Under the pieces are notes generated by a model. The model saw nothing but the letters and a program-made list of their open reading frames with translations. It did no database searches and was not told the origin of the DNA. From contig CBHYLN010000003.1 in assembly GCA_966128725.1 (NCBI GenBank), positions 38,192 through 102,191 of the forward strand: a stretch of 64,000 nucleotides of DNA, read 5' to 3'. Positions 1 through 8,790 of the stretch are shown piece after piece (the stretch's first letter is position 1; each line of letters begins with the position of its first letter). This stretch comes from JAFDZV01 sp966128725. GTDB lineage: Bacteria; Bacteroidota; Ignavibacteria; OLB7. A program made the translations under genes and the position numbers.

Positions 1-490
1 AACAGTACTCGAACTCGTACAGGCCGTTCAGGATGTTGGTTGACGATGGATACGAGCTGATCCACTGGCTGTTGGTAAACGGGAACGCCCACGCGGGATG
101 CTTCAGGATCACACCGGCCGGCCGGGGCTCGGTAGTGCCGGGATCGGGATCGCTGATCACGCGCCACCAGGGCGTCATGCCGCCAATCGGGAAAACGGTA
201 TTCGTGTTGTAGTTGAAGCCCGTGTTGATCTTTACCGTGTCGGTAAGGCAGGGGTCGTTCTGCGCGTGCAGGTTGGCCGAAGGAATGGCCAACCCGAGCA
301 TCAGAAGAATCAGGGTAATCGCACCAACAACAAAACCCGGCACTCGACGGCCGGCGGTTGCAGTGCAATTGATCGCATCGTTGTACCCAACGATGGTGTT
401 GATCGGCTCATTCGCGAGCCGATTGGTAGCGCCAGTTGGCGCGTTGCCGGTCGTTCGCCGGCTCGTTGTTCTGGATGTTGCGGTCATCAT
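1..490 (-). CDS. Secreted protein, N-terminal part (3' end lies outside the window)
   Basis: An open frame runs from an ATG at 490 to the window edge without a stop, about 163 residues. The start is supported by a GAGGT ribosome-binding site 7-8 bases upstream; a second ATG follows directly. The N-terminus is Ser/Thr/Arg-rich for about 50 residues, then a hydrophobic stretch (GFVVGAITLILLMLGLAIPS) ends in an Ala-Gln-like cleavage site, so this is a signal peptide with an unusually long n-region, or translation really starts at an internal GTG just before it. The mature part is rich in Asn, Trp, Pro and Thr (TPWWRVISDPDPGTTEP, FTNSQWISSYPSS) and reads like an extracellular beta-sandwich protein. 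No family is recognised. Export to envelope or outside is inferred. Confidence 0.6.
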   Translation of the reverse strand, partial: MMTATSRTTSRRTTGNAPTGATNRLANEPINTIVGYNDAINCTATAGRRVPGFVVGAITLILLMLGLAIPSANLHAQNDPCLTDTVKINTGFNYNTNTVFPIGGMTPWWRVISDPDPGTTEPRPAGVILKHPAWAFPFTNSQWISSYPSSTNILNGLYEFEYC

Positions 491-615
491 CTGATTACCT
501 CGTTTGCGTTTGTATGTGTTGAAGGAGTCGATTCGTTTCTGATTTCAAGCTGCATACAGACTAATGCAGCCTCTTAAAGCACGCTTAAAGCGAATTCCCC
601 ATCCGTTTTTTTATT

Positions 616-650
616 CCCCTCCGGCGCCGCCGTAGCGGACGCCGGAGGGG
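616..650. other. Perfect 11-bp inverted repeat between the first two minus-strand genes
   Basis: CCCCTCCGGCG and CGCCGGAGGGG face each other around a 13-base loop. On the plus strand the T-run lies before the stem, not after it, so it is not a standard terminator in either direction. It may still form a strong RNA hairpin at the 3' end of the small gene at 681-848. Confidence 0.4.
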
Positions 651-680
651 AGATTGTCCCCGTCACGGATCAAGAGGACG

Positions 681-848
681 CTATGAGATCAGTGCCTTTA
701 CGCCTTTGCGCGCATAGGCCGCCACTACGTGATCGCTGCCTTTGCCGCGGCCGGCAAACGGATAGAAGCCTATCGCCGCCAGGCCGAAGCAGAACAGACA
801 ACCACCAATCAGTCGAAGTATCGAGCGGACATCGTTCAGCGTATTCAT
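681..848 (-). CDS. Small single-span membrane protein (55 aa), unknown function
   Basis: The frame from the ATG at 848 is preceded by AGGGTGAT at ribosome-binding distance. It encodes 55 residues with one hydrophobic segment (LIGGCLFCFGLAAIGFYPFAG, about residues 15-35) and a basic C-terminal tail. The frame stays open further upstream, but that extension is Cys/Pro/Glu-rich and has no better start. It lies upstream of the secreted protein at 1-490 on the same strand. No family recognised; it could also be a chance frame. Confidence 0.35.
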   Translation of the reverse strand: MNTLNDVRSILRLIGGCLFCFGLAAIGFYPFAGRGKGSDHVVAAYARKGVKALIS

Positions 849-1211
849 ATGATCACCCTGTATTGCGCATCGTTCGATCTGTGGACATCCTTCCGCCTCC
901 GGGCCGTTCATCACTCGATCATCGAACATGTATACACGCTATCGCGGGCGCTTAAAAGCGTCTTAAAGAGGTCTGGAAAGATTCGAGATGGTGGTTCCAA
1001 ACAACCATGCCGGCGAAGACGGCTGGGGTTGGGAATGCTGAATCTGACTCAAAAAACGCGGATTCACTAAAAAAGAAGCCCCGCTCGGACACATGTGCCG
1101 TGCGGGACTTTTCTTTGAAGCGGAAATTCAGTTGTCGGTTGGGGCCAGCCCACGGCAACCGCGGCTATCCACACAGTGCCTGGCCGGCGTTACCACGCCG
1201 CCACGGCTATA
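849..1211. other. Intergenic stretch
   Basis: About 360 bases with no convincing gene. It holds a bidirectional terminator hairpin (1071-1116) and presumably the promoter of the small minus-strand gene at 681-848. No other signal was seen. Confidence 0.5.
1071..1116. terminator. Rho-independent terminator downstream of the MetH half
   Basis: A GC-rich stem (CCCGC/GCGGG) is extended by A-rich and T-rich arms (AAAAGAAG / CTTTTCTTT). Read on the minus strand it is followed by a T-run, which places it about 100 bases after the stop codon of the methionine synthase gene. The symmetric arms let it act in both directions. Confidence 0.7.
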
Positions 1212-3548
1212 TCACACTCGTACGTTGAAGTACTTGGCCGCCGGATGATGCACAACAATGGCGCTTGTGGATTGCTCGGGGTCGAGCATGAACTCCTCGG
1301 ACAGCGAGATGCCGATCCGCTCCGGACGAAGCATCTCGAACATCTTCGTCTGGTCCTCCAGATTCGGGCACGCAGGATATCCAAAGGAGTACCGGCTACC
1401 ACGATATCCCTGCGAGAACAGGCGACGGATGTCGGCCGCGTCGTCGCCGGCAATCCCCAACTCCACACGGATGGATTTGTGCCAGTACTCGGCCAGGGCC
1501 TCGGCGGTTTCCACCGACAAGCCATGGAAGTACAGATAATCCGAGTAGTTGTTCGCACGGAACAGCTCGCCCGCATATTCGCCGGCGCGTTTGCCCATGG
1601 TCACGATCTGCAGGGCCACAACGTCGTAGGCGCCGCTTTCAACCGGACGGAAGAAGTCGCTGATGCAGAGATGGCGGCCGTGCGACTGCCGTGGGAACTC
1701 GTAGCGGATCCACTCCTCCAGCCCGGAATCATCCATCGGCACAACGGGCCACTCGCCAACAAGCGCGTCGCCGGCAAGCCCCTTCGGCCGATACACGATC
1801 AGCGTGTTATAGTCGGCACGGCAGGGATAATAGCCGTAGATCACCTTCGGTTCCAGCAGCCGCTCGCGCTTGGCGCGCAGCTTCATTTCCTCCAGTTTCG
1901 GATGCACCACGTCCTCAAGCTCGCGGCGATATTCCTCGGCCGTCCGCTTCCCCTTCTTTACCTGCCACTGCCCCCGGATCAACGCAACCTCGTTGATGTA
2001 CTCGAACACCTTCTCCAGGTGGATGTTATCCACCACACGCGACCCGTAGAACGGGGCCGTGGGTACCGGTACTTCGCGGTCCACATCGGAGGTCACGCGC
2101 AGGCGATGCACGCCACGATCGGTCTGGAAATCCTGAGCACTTACCGGGAAATCCGCATCCTGACTTTGCTCCTCCTGCAACTGTACCGACACCGCATACG
2201 CCGATACCCCGGTTGCATCGGCAAACGCGGAGGCCGGCTTCGAGATATACAGCGCCGGCGGGCGGCCGTAGGTATCGATGCAGAAATCGATCTTGTCGTT
2301 GGCGATCACCGCGCGCGGATCGTCCACGGGCACATGATCGAACCCAAGCGTCCGATAGAACCGCCCAAGCTCGACATCGTCCGGATCGCAGGTAACGTAG
2401 ACTTCGGCCTCGCGATTGATCGCACGCGCCATCGAGCGCATGGTCCGGACCAGATCGAACCCGGCTCCGGCCGTCCATTGCTCCGGCAGCATCGTGATGT
2501 TGGTAAGCTCGTAGACGCCTTCGCCCATCGGCATCACACGCCCACCGCCCACCACGTCCTCGTGCAGCTCGGCCACCACCAGCTCGGCGATGTCGGCGCG
2601 CTCCAGATCCTCCCGAACCACATTCATCAGCACGGCCAGAGCATCAAGCTCGTCGTCGGCCGCGGGGCGCACACGCACCGCGCCACGTTCGGATACCGAG
2701 CGCCGGGCATTGGCGTAGGCGTCGTTGGAAGCACGTTCCTCGGTGGACAGTTCAGCGGCATCCCCGGCCCCGATGTCGCCATCGGCTTCCAGCGGCATGT
2801 CCAGCGGATGGCCGCCAACGATGCGCTCCATGTAACGCAGTCCGGCAAACGCGTCGTTGGCATATGCCACGGTCGGGCCGTAGATCTCGCGCAGATCCTG
2901 CTCCACGTACCGCCGCGTAAGCGCCGCGCCGCCCAGGATCACCGGCACTTCGATGCCGCGCCCCTTCATCAACTGAAGGTTCTCCTTCATGATGAGCGTG
3001 CTCTTGACCAGCAGGCCGCTCATGCCGATTGCGTGCGCGTGATGTTCGCGCGCGGCCTCCAGCATCGTTTCCACCGGCACCTTGATCCCCAGATTCACCA
3101 CCCGGTACCCGTTGTTGGTCAGGATGATATCCACCAGGTTCTTGCCGATATCATGCACGTCGCCCTTCACGGTGGCGAGCACCATGGTGCCCTTCGCGGA
3201 GCTGTCGGACCGCTCCATGAACTGTTCCAGATACGCCACGGCCTTCTTCATGGTCTCGGCCGATTGCAGCACGAACGGGAGCTGCATCTGGCCCGACCCG
3301 AACAGATCGCCAACCACCTTCATGCCGTCCAGCAGAATGGTGTTGATGATCACCAACGGCTCGTAGCCCTTCAGGGCCTCATCCAGATCAACATCGATGC
3401 CGATCTGATCGCCGTCGATAATGCGCTGCTTCAGCCGCTCCTCAACCGTGAGAGTGGCCTTATCCACCGTCTGCCGTTCGCTCTTCTTGTCCGCATAGTA
3501 GGCCATCAGCTCCACCAGCGGATCGTATACACACTTGCGTTCTACCAT
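1212..3548 (-). CDS. metH: Methionine synthase, cobalamin-binding and reactivation half, with inserted GNAT-like domain
   Basis: 778 residues corresponding to the C-terminal half of MetH. Order: B12 cap helical domain (about 1-115); Rossmann B12-binding domain with the DxHxxG signature GDVHDIGKN near 129-137 and ending in VAYANDAF (about 118-245); a roughly 240-residue insertion; then the AdoMet-binding reactivation domain (about 497-778) with the RYSFGYPACP motif. The homocysteine- and folate-binding modules are absent, so a partner protein is needed for catalysis. Residues about 290-405 of the insertion look like a GNAT acetyltransferase fold: QWTAGAG resembles the acyl-CoA loop and LGRFYRTLGFDHV the typical GNAT end. 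The start has only a weak ribosome-binding site. Upstream there is only a terminator, so the missing half is not adjacent on this side. Confidence 0.85.
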   Translation of the reverse strand: MVERKCVYDPLVELMAYYADKKSERQTVDKATLTVEERLKQRIIDGDQIGIDVDLDEALKGYEPLVIINTILLDGMKVVGDLFGSGQMQLPFVLQSAETMKKAVAYLEQFMERSDSSAKGTMVLATVKGDVHDIGKNLVDIILTNNGYRVVNLGIKVPVETMLEAAREHHAHAIGMSGLLVKSTLIMKENLQLMKGRGIEVPVILGGAALTRRYVEQDLREIYGPTVAYANDAFAGLRYMERIVGGHPLDMPLEADGDIGAGDAAELSTEERASNDAYANARRSVSERGAVRVRPAADDELDALAVLMNVVREDLERADIAELVVAELHEDVVGGGRVMPMGEGVYELTNITMLPEQWTAGAGFDLVRTMRSMARAINREAEVYVTCDPDDVELGRFYRTLGFDHVPVDDPRAVIANDKIDFCIDTYGRPPALYISKPASAFADATGVSAYAVSVQLQEEQSQDADFPVSAQDFQTDRGVHRLRVTSDVDREVPVPTAPFYGSRVVDNIHLEKVFEYINEVALIRGQWQVKKGKRTAEEYRRELEDVVHPKLEEMKLRAKRERLLEPKVIYGYYPCRADYNTLIVYRPKGLAGDALVGEWPVVPMDDSGLEEWIRYEFPRQSHGRHLCISDFFRPVESGAYDVVALQIVTMGKRAGEYAGELFRANNYSDYLYFHGLSVETAEALAEYWHKSIRVELGIAGDDAADIRRLFSQGYRGSRYSFGYPACPNLEDQTKMFEMLRPERIGISLSEEFMLDPEQSTSAIVVHHPAAKYFNVRV

Positions 3549-3640
3549 AGGGCACCAAAGTTACGCATCCAATGCGTCACGCACCGTATCACTTCGCGAA
3601 CGCCCCGGCAATCCCACCAGGCACCGGCACGGTGGCAATC

Positions 3641-3668
3641 AAAAAGCACCCTTTTGGGTACTTTTTTG
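3641..3668. terminator. Bidirectional terminator hairpin
   Basis: AAAAAGCACCC, a TTTT loop, then GGGTACTTTTTT: a stem with one mismatch flanked by A- and T-runs. It lies between the divergent genes at 1212-3548 and 3732-4133, so it insulates rather than ends either one, or closes an unseen transcript. Confidence 0.6.
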
Positions 3669-3731
3669 TTTGCCTCAAACGTTGTCAGTTTGAACAATGA
3701 AACGGGCTCCCCCCGGTTTCAACGTATTCGG

Positions 3732-4133
3732 ATGGATAACATGACCGACGCAGAAATCGCAATGAAGGAACGCAGGGCTCGGGCCGCTGGCAGCATACAG
3801 GCAGGCGTGCTCAGAGCACACAGGAACAGGCCCTGGTGGCTCAGCACCCTGTTGAGCGGGTTATCGCTTGCAACGGTTGTTACGTGGGTGTTTGTCGCGG
3901 GAACGTGGCACGGCGGTGTGAACGACAAGCTGGATCACCTGGTTACCGCGCAGCAACTGCGCGATGCCGGCACCGACCCACAGAGCAGGGTAATGGAGGA
4001 ACGCTTCAAGCGCGTTGAGGCACGCAACGAATCAACACGCGAGGATATCAACGCACTTCGCGAGGACGTGCGCGCTGTCAACGGCAAACTTGATCAACTG
4101 CTGGCCAGAGCGGGGGTCGCACACGAGCGCTGA
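3732..4133 (+). CDS. Small membrane protein with C-terminal coiled coil
   Basis: 133 residues. A basic N-terminal helix rich in Ala and Arg is followed by one membrane span (WLSTLLSGLSLATVVTWVFV, about residues 37-56) and a heptad-like C-terminal helix (FKRVEARNESTREDINALRE) typical of a coiled coil. Starts are possible at 3732 or at the second ATG (3741, with GGATGGA upstream). The length and build resemble small phage-type or envelope-spanning helper proteins, but there is no phage context. Function unknown. Confidence 0.5.
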   Translation: MDNMTDAEIAMKERRARAAGSIQAGVLRAHRNRPWWLSTLLSGLSLATVVTWVFVAGTWHGGVNDKLDHLVTAQQLRDAGTDPQSRVMEERFKRVEARNESTREDINALREDVRAVNGKLDQLLARAGVAHER

Positions 4134-4196
4134 TCCGCTGTCTGTCCGCGCGCGGAGCACGATGGATGCCACACCCGGCACACGGCGTTTACGGAT

Positions 4197-4493
4197 TCAG
4201 CGGAGCAGATCCACCAACTGGCGTCCGGTTGTCGGTGACATCCCGTCCTGCCGATGCAGAACACGGCCGTTACGCACAACAAGCACATCGGGATATCCAC
4301 GAACGGAAAGGCCCAGCGCCAGTTCGGATGTAAGCGCCGCAACCTCAATGGACGCGCCGAAATCGCGGCGAGCTGATTCAACCCCTTCACGGCTGACCAC
4401 AACCACCCTGCAGACCACACGCGAGTCCGCAAGCGTTTTCAGCACATCAGGAATGAACCGGCGGCACACGCCGCATAGCTCGCATTCTGGATA
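4197..4493 (-). pseudogene. Thioredoxin-like redoxin, 5' end broken
   Basis: The frame encodes CELCGVCRRFIPDVLK, a thioredoxin-type CxxC active site followed by its helix, and later a cis-proline strand (VRGYPDVLVVRNGRVLH) and the closing helix (GRQLVDLLR). Upstream of the active site, two in-frame stop codons occur within about 40 bases (one at 4494-4496) and no start lies before the first active-site cysteine. The only in-frame start, a GTG at 4469, falls inside CGVC and would lose the N-terminal active-site cysteine. So this is most likely a decayed TlpA/thioredoxin-type gene, or a sequencing frameshift hides the true N-terminus. Confidence 0.55.
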
Positions 4494-4888
4494 TCAGCAA
4501 GCACCTCACCGGCAAACGGGCTCCGCAGACGGAAGGCCTGTGCGCAGTGGTACAAACAAGATCATTGTACCCCCGAACTGTTTGGAACGCCACGAAGTAT
4601 GATGATGACAACCATAACTGTTACCGCAAATTCAGGATCAGACATCCGCCGCCACCCGTGCTGTCAATAACTGACCGCCGGCTGCGAACATCTTGTTGAT
4701 TGCTCGTTTGGTATCATCGTATCAGTTTTGCCGACACTGATTGCGATCGGCGCAACAACGTTCGTACTATTCGGCCAACGCCCGATCGCTCACAGCCGTC
4801 GCCGCTTTATACATTCGGACACCTCACATTGTGTCGGCGGCAATGTATGGTCTGGGCTCGGCAATGCCAAGCTCGCTTACCCAACCCG
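4494..4888. other. Intergenic stretch before the AddA-like gene
   Basis: About 395 bases. A short frame starting at the ATG at 4565 (MILFVPLRTGLPS) may be the remnant N-terminus of the broken redoxin. The rest should contain the promoter of the helicase-nuclease gene. The frame of that gene extends upstream here, but the translated extension is low-complexity and unlike the family. Confidence 0.4.
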
Positions 4889-7800
4889 ATGGCAAACTTC
4901 ACGCTCGATCAACAGAAGGCACACGACCCGCTTCGGCACCTGGCAATTACCGCCAACGCCGGCAGCGGTAAAACGCGCGTGCTGGTCAGCCGATACTGCG
5001 ACCTTGTCGAGCTGTTCGGGGCCATGCCGGACCGCATCGCGGCCATCACATTTACGGAAAAGGCCGCCTCGGAACTGCGCGGAAAAATTGCCGGTGAGCT
5101 GGATAGCCGCCTGGCCAGCGACGACCACCGCCCGAACTGGGGGCGATTGAAACGCGCTCGCGAACGCTTCCCTTCGGCGATCGTCACCACCATTCACGGC
5201 TTCTGCTCGCAGATGCTGCGCGAGTATCCAATTGAAGTTGGCGTGCCACCGAATTTCGGCATCGTGAGCGGTTATGAACGGCGGCGGATGCTGGACGAAT
5301 CGCTGATGGAGGCGATCGAGGCCGCGCTGGAGCCGGAGTCGGCGGCATTCGACGTGGCGCGAAAAGTTGGGCGCGAGCGCATGGAGACGATCCTGCGCAT
5401 GATGCTGGATAAGCGCGAGATCGTCGCCTACAGCCGGACGCACGGCGTGCTTGCAAACGAGCCGGCGGTTACCGTGCGCGGCTGGCTTGCCGCCATCGAG
5501 AAAGCCCTGCGCGCAATGCTTCTAGCGCCGGATGTTGAACGGGCCGTAACCATGATGGCCGGGCTGATGAAACCGGATAACGCGGCCGAGGCCCTGCAAG
5601 GGCTTGCCGACCTGCGGGCCGCCCGCGATATCGACGACATCATCCTGCGCGCCGGCGAACTCCGAACGCTGCTGCTGACCAACGACGGCAAACCGCGCAA
5701 ACGCTCCTACCCTTCAAAGGACGTCGACTTCACGCTTGTGGAAATATGGGCGGCGGTTGTTGGCGGGGCGATGCGGCGGGCGGCACGATTCATCGATTCC
5801 AGCGGTGACCCGGCCCTGCATAACGAACTGCTGGCCGATACCAGACTGCTGCTGGCATTGGCCGACGACGCGATACGGCGTTATGATGCGCGCAAGAGTC
5901 GCGCGAACGCCCTGGACTTCGAGGACCTTCAACTTCGGCTGCTGGACGCGCTGGCAAGCGAGTCGTTCGCGGCGGAAATCCGCGAGCGATTCGATCACAT
6001 CATGATCGACGAATTTCAGGACACCAACGAGCTGCAGTACGCCATCGCCCGCCGGATGCTGGCCGGGCTGGACGTGGGCCGCCTGTCCATCGTTGGCGAT
6101 ACGAAGCAATCGATCTACGGCTTCCGCAATGCCGATGTGGAGGTGTTCCACCAGGCAAGCCTGGAGATTGCCGACGGCAATACCCGGCTGGGCCGCACAA
6201 CGGCGCCACTTCGGTTCCGGAGCGAGGAAATCGAACCAGGCAACAACACCGAAGCCGGCGGCGTTATCAAGCTTACGGCCTCGTTCCGGCTTCTGCCCTC
6301 GATATGCGCATACGTAAACGAGGCCTGTGCCCCCATCCTGATACGCCGCGAGGCCACGGGGTTTGGCGTTGACTACGAACCGTTGGTGTGCGCACGGCGA
6401 TCGGCCGGCCGTGGGCGCGTGGAGTTCATCCTGGCAACACCGTCGGATGCCCAGGCCGAGGATTCGGCCAACGAGCCGATCCTGCCGGCACCGCATGTGG
6501 ACGAGCCCGATGCCGCAACGGAGGCGGCGACGTTGGAGCCGGAGATGATCGCGCGCCGCATCGCCTGGCTGGTGAACGGCGGCGAACAGGTTGTGTGGGA
6601 TACGCCGGCCGATGGGGTGGCCGAGGCCGCCCGCGCTGCTCGCTGGGGTGATGTGGCGATCCTTTGCCGCAAACGATCGATGTTCGAGGCTATCGAACAG
6701 GCATTGCGCGCGCACGGCATACCGTTTGCCACACACGGCGGCTCCGGGTTCTACCGCACGCAGGAGATATACGACATGCTCAACTATCTCCGTGCAATCC
6801 TGAACGCGCGCGACGACATCGCCCTGATTGGCGTACTGCGTTCACCGATGTTCGCCGTTTCCGACGCCGAGATCTATCGGCTGACGCTCGCTGCCGGTAA
6901 CGAGGGCCACGATCTCTGGTCGCGCGCAATGCACCGCGTACGGAGCGGCACCGCCGCCGAATCGCTGGCACGCGCAACCGAGGCAATCGAGGAGGACCGC
7001 GCAATGGCGGGCCGGATTCCGGCATCGTTGCTGTTGAAGCGTGCAATCGAGCGCACCGGCTGGCGCGGTACGGTGATTGGCGCCGAGCGTGGAGAGCAGA
7101 ACCTGGCCAACGTGGAGAAGCTTCTGGAACTCGCGCGCGAGTACGAGGCGCGCGGGTTCACCAACCTGTTCGACCTCGTGGAACGGATCGGCGAGATGGT
7201 GGAGGTTGGCGAGATGGAGGGCGAGGCGCCGCTGAACACCGGGCGCGACGCCGTGCACCTGATGACGATGCATGCCGCCAAGGGGCTGGAGTTCCCTGTT
7301 GTTGTGCTCCCCTCACTACATGCGCCCACGCGTACATCAACCGAACCGTTCTTCGACAAGGACCTTGGTTTTGGGTGGACGTGGCGATTCAATCATCGCG
7401 AGTATCGGCCGGCCATCACCGCGTTGATGGGAATGCGCGCAACCGAACGCGAGCGCGCCGAGGAAGCACGGCTGTTCTACGTGGCCACAACCCGGGCACG
7501 CGATCTGCTGATTGCATCGGGCGAATACGATAGCGAACATCCACCCTCAGGGACAATGCTGGAATGGGCCTTGTCGCCGCTTGCTGCAATCCCCGACGGC
7601 AACACCGATGTGCCCCTGGCCGGTGCATCGCTCGGTTTTCTGGACCCGGATGGTGTGACGCTGCGCACGGAGAACTGGGAGCAGCAAGCCGGGGTCTGGC
7701 GCGCGATACCACCGCCCCCGGCCGATCTCGCCGAGAAGCTTACGCCGTTGCCGTTTCGGTCGGCCGCGTTGCGCATCGGTGAGCTCCCGGCACGCGCGCG

Positions 7801-8629
7801 CGGCGAGATCTATTCGGCCACGCAGTTTCTGGTGTACCATCAATGCCCAAGCAAGTACTATCTGAAGTATCGCCTTGGCATGCCCGAGGAGATCGCCGAA
7901 GGATACATGGCAACGGACGATGCGGAGCCGGACACCGACGATGGGCTGCCGTTCGCCCGGTTGTTCCGCATTGTCGCCGAACGGCTCGACAGGGCAGTGG
8001 ACCCAGCAACCGGGCGCCTGCTGCGGGATGACGATGGCGTGGCGATCGGGCTGGAACGCCTGGTAACCGATGCCCTGCGCATGGAACCGCTTTCGCCGGC
8101 CGACGCGGCACGGCATCGGGCACGCCTGACCGCGACGTTCACCAACCTCGACGAGTCGGATGCCGCACGCGCAATCCTGTTTCCGCCCGGTGCGGAGGCG
8201 ATGACCGCGATGGGCTACACTCTTCCATTCGACGCCGATTTCATCACGGGCCAGATCGACAGGGTATTGCGGACCAACAGCGGGGAGCTTGCGGCCGTGC
8301 AGTTCAAAACGCGCCGCGTTGGCCGCGACCGCCTGGCGGCAACGGCAGCGGAGTATCTGCCACAGCTTCGGATGTACGCCTATCTGCTGGCAGCGCGCAA
8401 TCGCGCACAGCAGGCAATCACATGCTCCGTTGTGTTCACCGAACACCCCGACGCCCCGCAGGCCTATACGTTTTCACGGTTCGACATCCGCCGCATCGAG
8501 GATGAGATCCGTACGGCTATCGAGCATATTCGCGCAATCACCTATTCGGGCCGCCACGATCTTCCAACCACCACGCCTCATTGCCGGTCGTGCGCCTACT
8601 GGGTGGAAGGGCGGTGTTTCCTTGGCTGA
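4889..8629 (+). CDS. AddA-like UvrD-family helicase with C-terminal Fe-S PD-(D/E)XK nuclease
   Basis: 1,246 residues from the ATG that begins MANFTLDQQKAH, as the family starts just before motif I. Helicase motifs: Walker A ANAGSGKT (22-29), motif Ia FTEKAASELR, Walker B DEFQD (374-378), motif III GDTKQSIYGFRNAD, motif V MTMHAAKGLEFP, motif VI FYVATTRARD. The C-terminus is a RecB-like nuclease: Cys986, GQIDRV with Asp1124, QFKT (Gln1138, Lys1140), QLRMY, then Cys1232, Cys1235 and Cys1243. The Cys pattern (C...CxxCx7C) is that of an iron-sulphur staple, which in AddAB sits in AddB rather than AddA. The usual second acidic catalytic residue (D/E before x-K) is Gln. Likely role: double-strand-break end resection or related DNA repair. 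No addB lies beside it. Confidence 0.88.
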   Translation: MANFTLDQQKAHDPLRHLAITANAGSGKTRVLVSRYCDLVELFGAMPDRIAAITFTEKAASELRGKIAGELDSRLASDDHRPNWGRLKRARERFPSAIVTTIHGFCSQMLREYPIEVGVPPNFGIVSGYERRRMLDESLMEAIEAALEPESAAFDVARKVGRERMETILRMMLDKREIVAYSRTHGVLANEPAVTVRGWLAAIEKALRAMLLAPDVERAVTMMAGLMKPDNAAEALQGLADLRAARDIDDIILRAGELRTLLLTNDGKPRKRSYPSKDVDFTLVEIWAAVVGGAMRRAARFIDSSGDPALHNELLADTRLLLALADDAIRRYDARKSRANALDFEDLQLRLLDALASESFAAEIRERFDHIMIDEFQDTNELQYAIARRMLAGLDVGRLSIVGDTKQSIYGFRNADVEVFHQASLEIADGNTRLGRTTAPLRFRSEEIEPGNNTEAGGVIKLTASFRLLPSICAYVNEACAPILIRREATGFGVDYEPLVCARRSAGRGRVEFILATPSDAQAEDSANEPILPAPHVDEPDAATEAATLEPEMIARRIAWLVNGGEQVVWDTPADGVAEAARAARWGDVAILCRKRSMFEAIEQALRAHGIPFATHGGSGFYRTQEIYDMLNYLRAILNARDDIALIGVLRSPMFAVSDAEIYRLTLAAGNEGHDLWSRAMHRVRSGTAAESLARATEAIEEDRAMAGRIPASLLLKRAIERTGWRGTVIGAERGEQNLANVEKLLELAREYEARGFTNLFDLVERIGEMVEVGEMEGEAPLNTGRDAVHLMTMHAAKGLEFPVVVLPSLHAPTRTSTEPFFDKDLGFGWTWRFNHREYRPAITALMGMRATERERAEEARLFYVATTRARDLLIASGEYDSEHPPSGTMLEWALSPLAAIPDGNTDVPLAGASLGFLDPDGVTLRTENWEQQAGVWRAIPPPPADLAEKLTPLPFRSAALRIGELPARARGEIYSATQFLVYHQCPSKYYLKYRLGMPEEIAEGYMATDDAEPDTDDGLPFARLFRIVAERLDRAVDPATGRLLRDDDGVAIGLERLVTDALRMEPLSPADAARHRARLTATFTNLDESDAARAILFPPGAEAMTAMGYTLPFDADFITGQIDRVLRTNSGELAAVQFKTRRVGRDRLAATAAEYLPQLRMYAYLLAARNRAQQAITCSVVFTEHPDAPQAYTFSRFDIRRIEDEIRTAIEHIRAITYSGRHDLPTTTPHCRSCAYWVEGRCFLG

Positions 8630-8725
8630 GATTTCCTCATAACACGCCGCGCCGGCCGCCCATTGATTGCGCCGAGAACGTTTCAGCAGCAGCCGAACGA
8701 AGCGGCACAGGAGCCAGGAAATACA

Positions 8726-8761
8726 AGCGGGGAGCGCTCCTGTTGATGAGCGCTCCCCGCT
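8726..8761. terminator. Terminator hairpin between convergent genes
   Basis: A perfect 14-bp stem, AGCGGGGAGCGCTC / GAGCGCTCCCCGCT, with an 8-base loop. It lies between the stop of the helicase-nuclease gene and the stop of the penicillin-binding protein gene, which face each other. T-richness after the stem is modest on both sides. Confidence 0.65.
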
Positions 8762-8790
8762 GAATGTGTTCCGAGAAATTGCGTTGACGA

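Noticed and set aside
1176..3731. Very long plus-strand open frame opposite the methionine synthase gene
   Set aside because: Its translation is His/Arg-rich and domain-free, as expected for the antisense of a GC-rich gene. Only the end (3,732-4,133) is treated as real.
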